Assembly: GCA_963169105.1 (NCBI GenBank)
Contig: OY720639.1
Coordinates: 55,161,848-55,225,847 of the forward strand
Source: Ceriagrion tenellum
Taxonomy: Eukaryota; Arthropoda; Insecta; Odonata; Coenagrionidae
Direction of reading: 5' to 3'
DNA length: 64,000 nucleotides
Numbering within the stretch: the first letter of the stretch is position 1; each line of letters opens with the position of its first letter. The notes beneath the pieces were generated by a model. The model had not been told where the DNA came from. It was given only the letters and a program-made list of their open reading frames with translations, and did not search any database. This document shows positions 63,690-64,000 of the stretch, piece by piece. The translations under genes and the position numbers were made by a program.

Positions 63690-63955
63690 GTATCGTCAGA
63701 ACGTAAATTCGAAGGTAAATCATGAACGATTGCACGCATGCATGACAAATCTACACGGTGTACTTCCAGTATTGTATACTGATGATACCAATATGTTAAT
63801 TTCTGCTTCCTCAGCTGAAAGTATGGTTATACAATCTAATAATTCTGCAAACCACCTACATGAGTGGTGTAATCTGAATTCTCTTCTTCTCAATGCAGAG
63901 AAATCAAATTTATTTTTCAATAAGAATAAACATGTAGCTACCTTCCTCTATTAAT
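63690..63955 (+). pseudogene. Non-LTR retrotransposon RT fragment (Jockey-like)
   Basis: The frame reads LYTDDTNMLISASSAESMVI and NHLHEWCNLNSLLLNAEKSN, the RT motif C region of Jockey-type LINEs; the usual YADD is YTDD here. It is isolated in intron 3 of the rotatin-like gene and has no other LINE domain, so it is a relic. Confidence 0.65.
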
Positions 63956-64000
63956 ATGAATGGTAACCATTTTCCAAAGAAAAATTGCTCCACCTTTTTG

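Noticed and set aside
1..64000. CRISPR arrays, bacterial operons or phage modules
   Set aside because: The window is plainly eukaryotic with spliced genes; no regularly spaced repeats of that type exist.

Overview
This is a eukaryotic nuclear window, almost certainly from an insect or another arthropod. The evidence is AT-rich non-coding DNA, GT-AG introns of 1.5 to 18 kb, GC-richer coding exons, and a dense mix of arthropod-type SINEs, LINEs, hAT, piggyBac-like and Ty3/Gypsy relics. The species cannot be named from the sequence. All functional calls come from reading splice sites and recognising protein families by eye; no search was run. The main gene lies on the + strand from 8563 to 47400. 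It is the 3' nine exons of a cationic amino acid transporter family member that most resembles SLC7A14, the lysosomal branch of the CAT family. The exons join in frame without a break to give about 717 residues. The first roughly 100 residues, the promoter and the 5' UTR must lie upstream of the window. The 18-kb intron between 19186 and 37246 has collected most of the mobile elements: an inverted-repeat dimer element, rearranged LINE tails, tRNA-type SINE pieces, a 5S rRNA-derived SINE with a 13-bp target duplication, a dead DUF4371/hAT transposase, MITEs, a LINE reverse transcriptase fragment, a hAT-like element with a perfect 8-bp duplication, and a long hairpin. Layout: 1-8562 is intron or upstream sequence with one MITE and a Penelope-like fragment; 8563-19186 holds exons a-d with LINE and other repeats in the introns; 19187-37245 is the repeat-filled intron; 37246-47400 holds exons e-i, with a 582-bp hAT MITE that carries a GC-rich passenger, a tRNA-type SINE, a short cryptic exon and an internally deleted piggyBac-like element. 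47401-57320 is AT-rich, gene-free and repeat-poor, and may be partly a long 3' UTR. A 5'-truncated, stop-ridden Ty3/Gypsy pol occupies about 57322-60345. LINE relics follow at 61440-61770. The second host gene starts at 62843 on the + strand: its first three exons encode the N-terminus of a rotatin (RTTN / Drosophila Ana3) homologue, and it runs off the right edge. Another LINE reverse transcriptase fragment sits in its third intron. The two host genes have no obvious functional link. No new multi-gene system is visible. The most interesting items are the transposon with a possible captured exon, the inverted-dimer repeat, the 5S SINE and a possible alternative C-terminal exon in the transporter gene.
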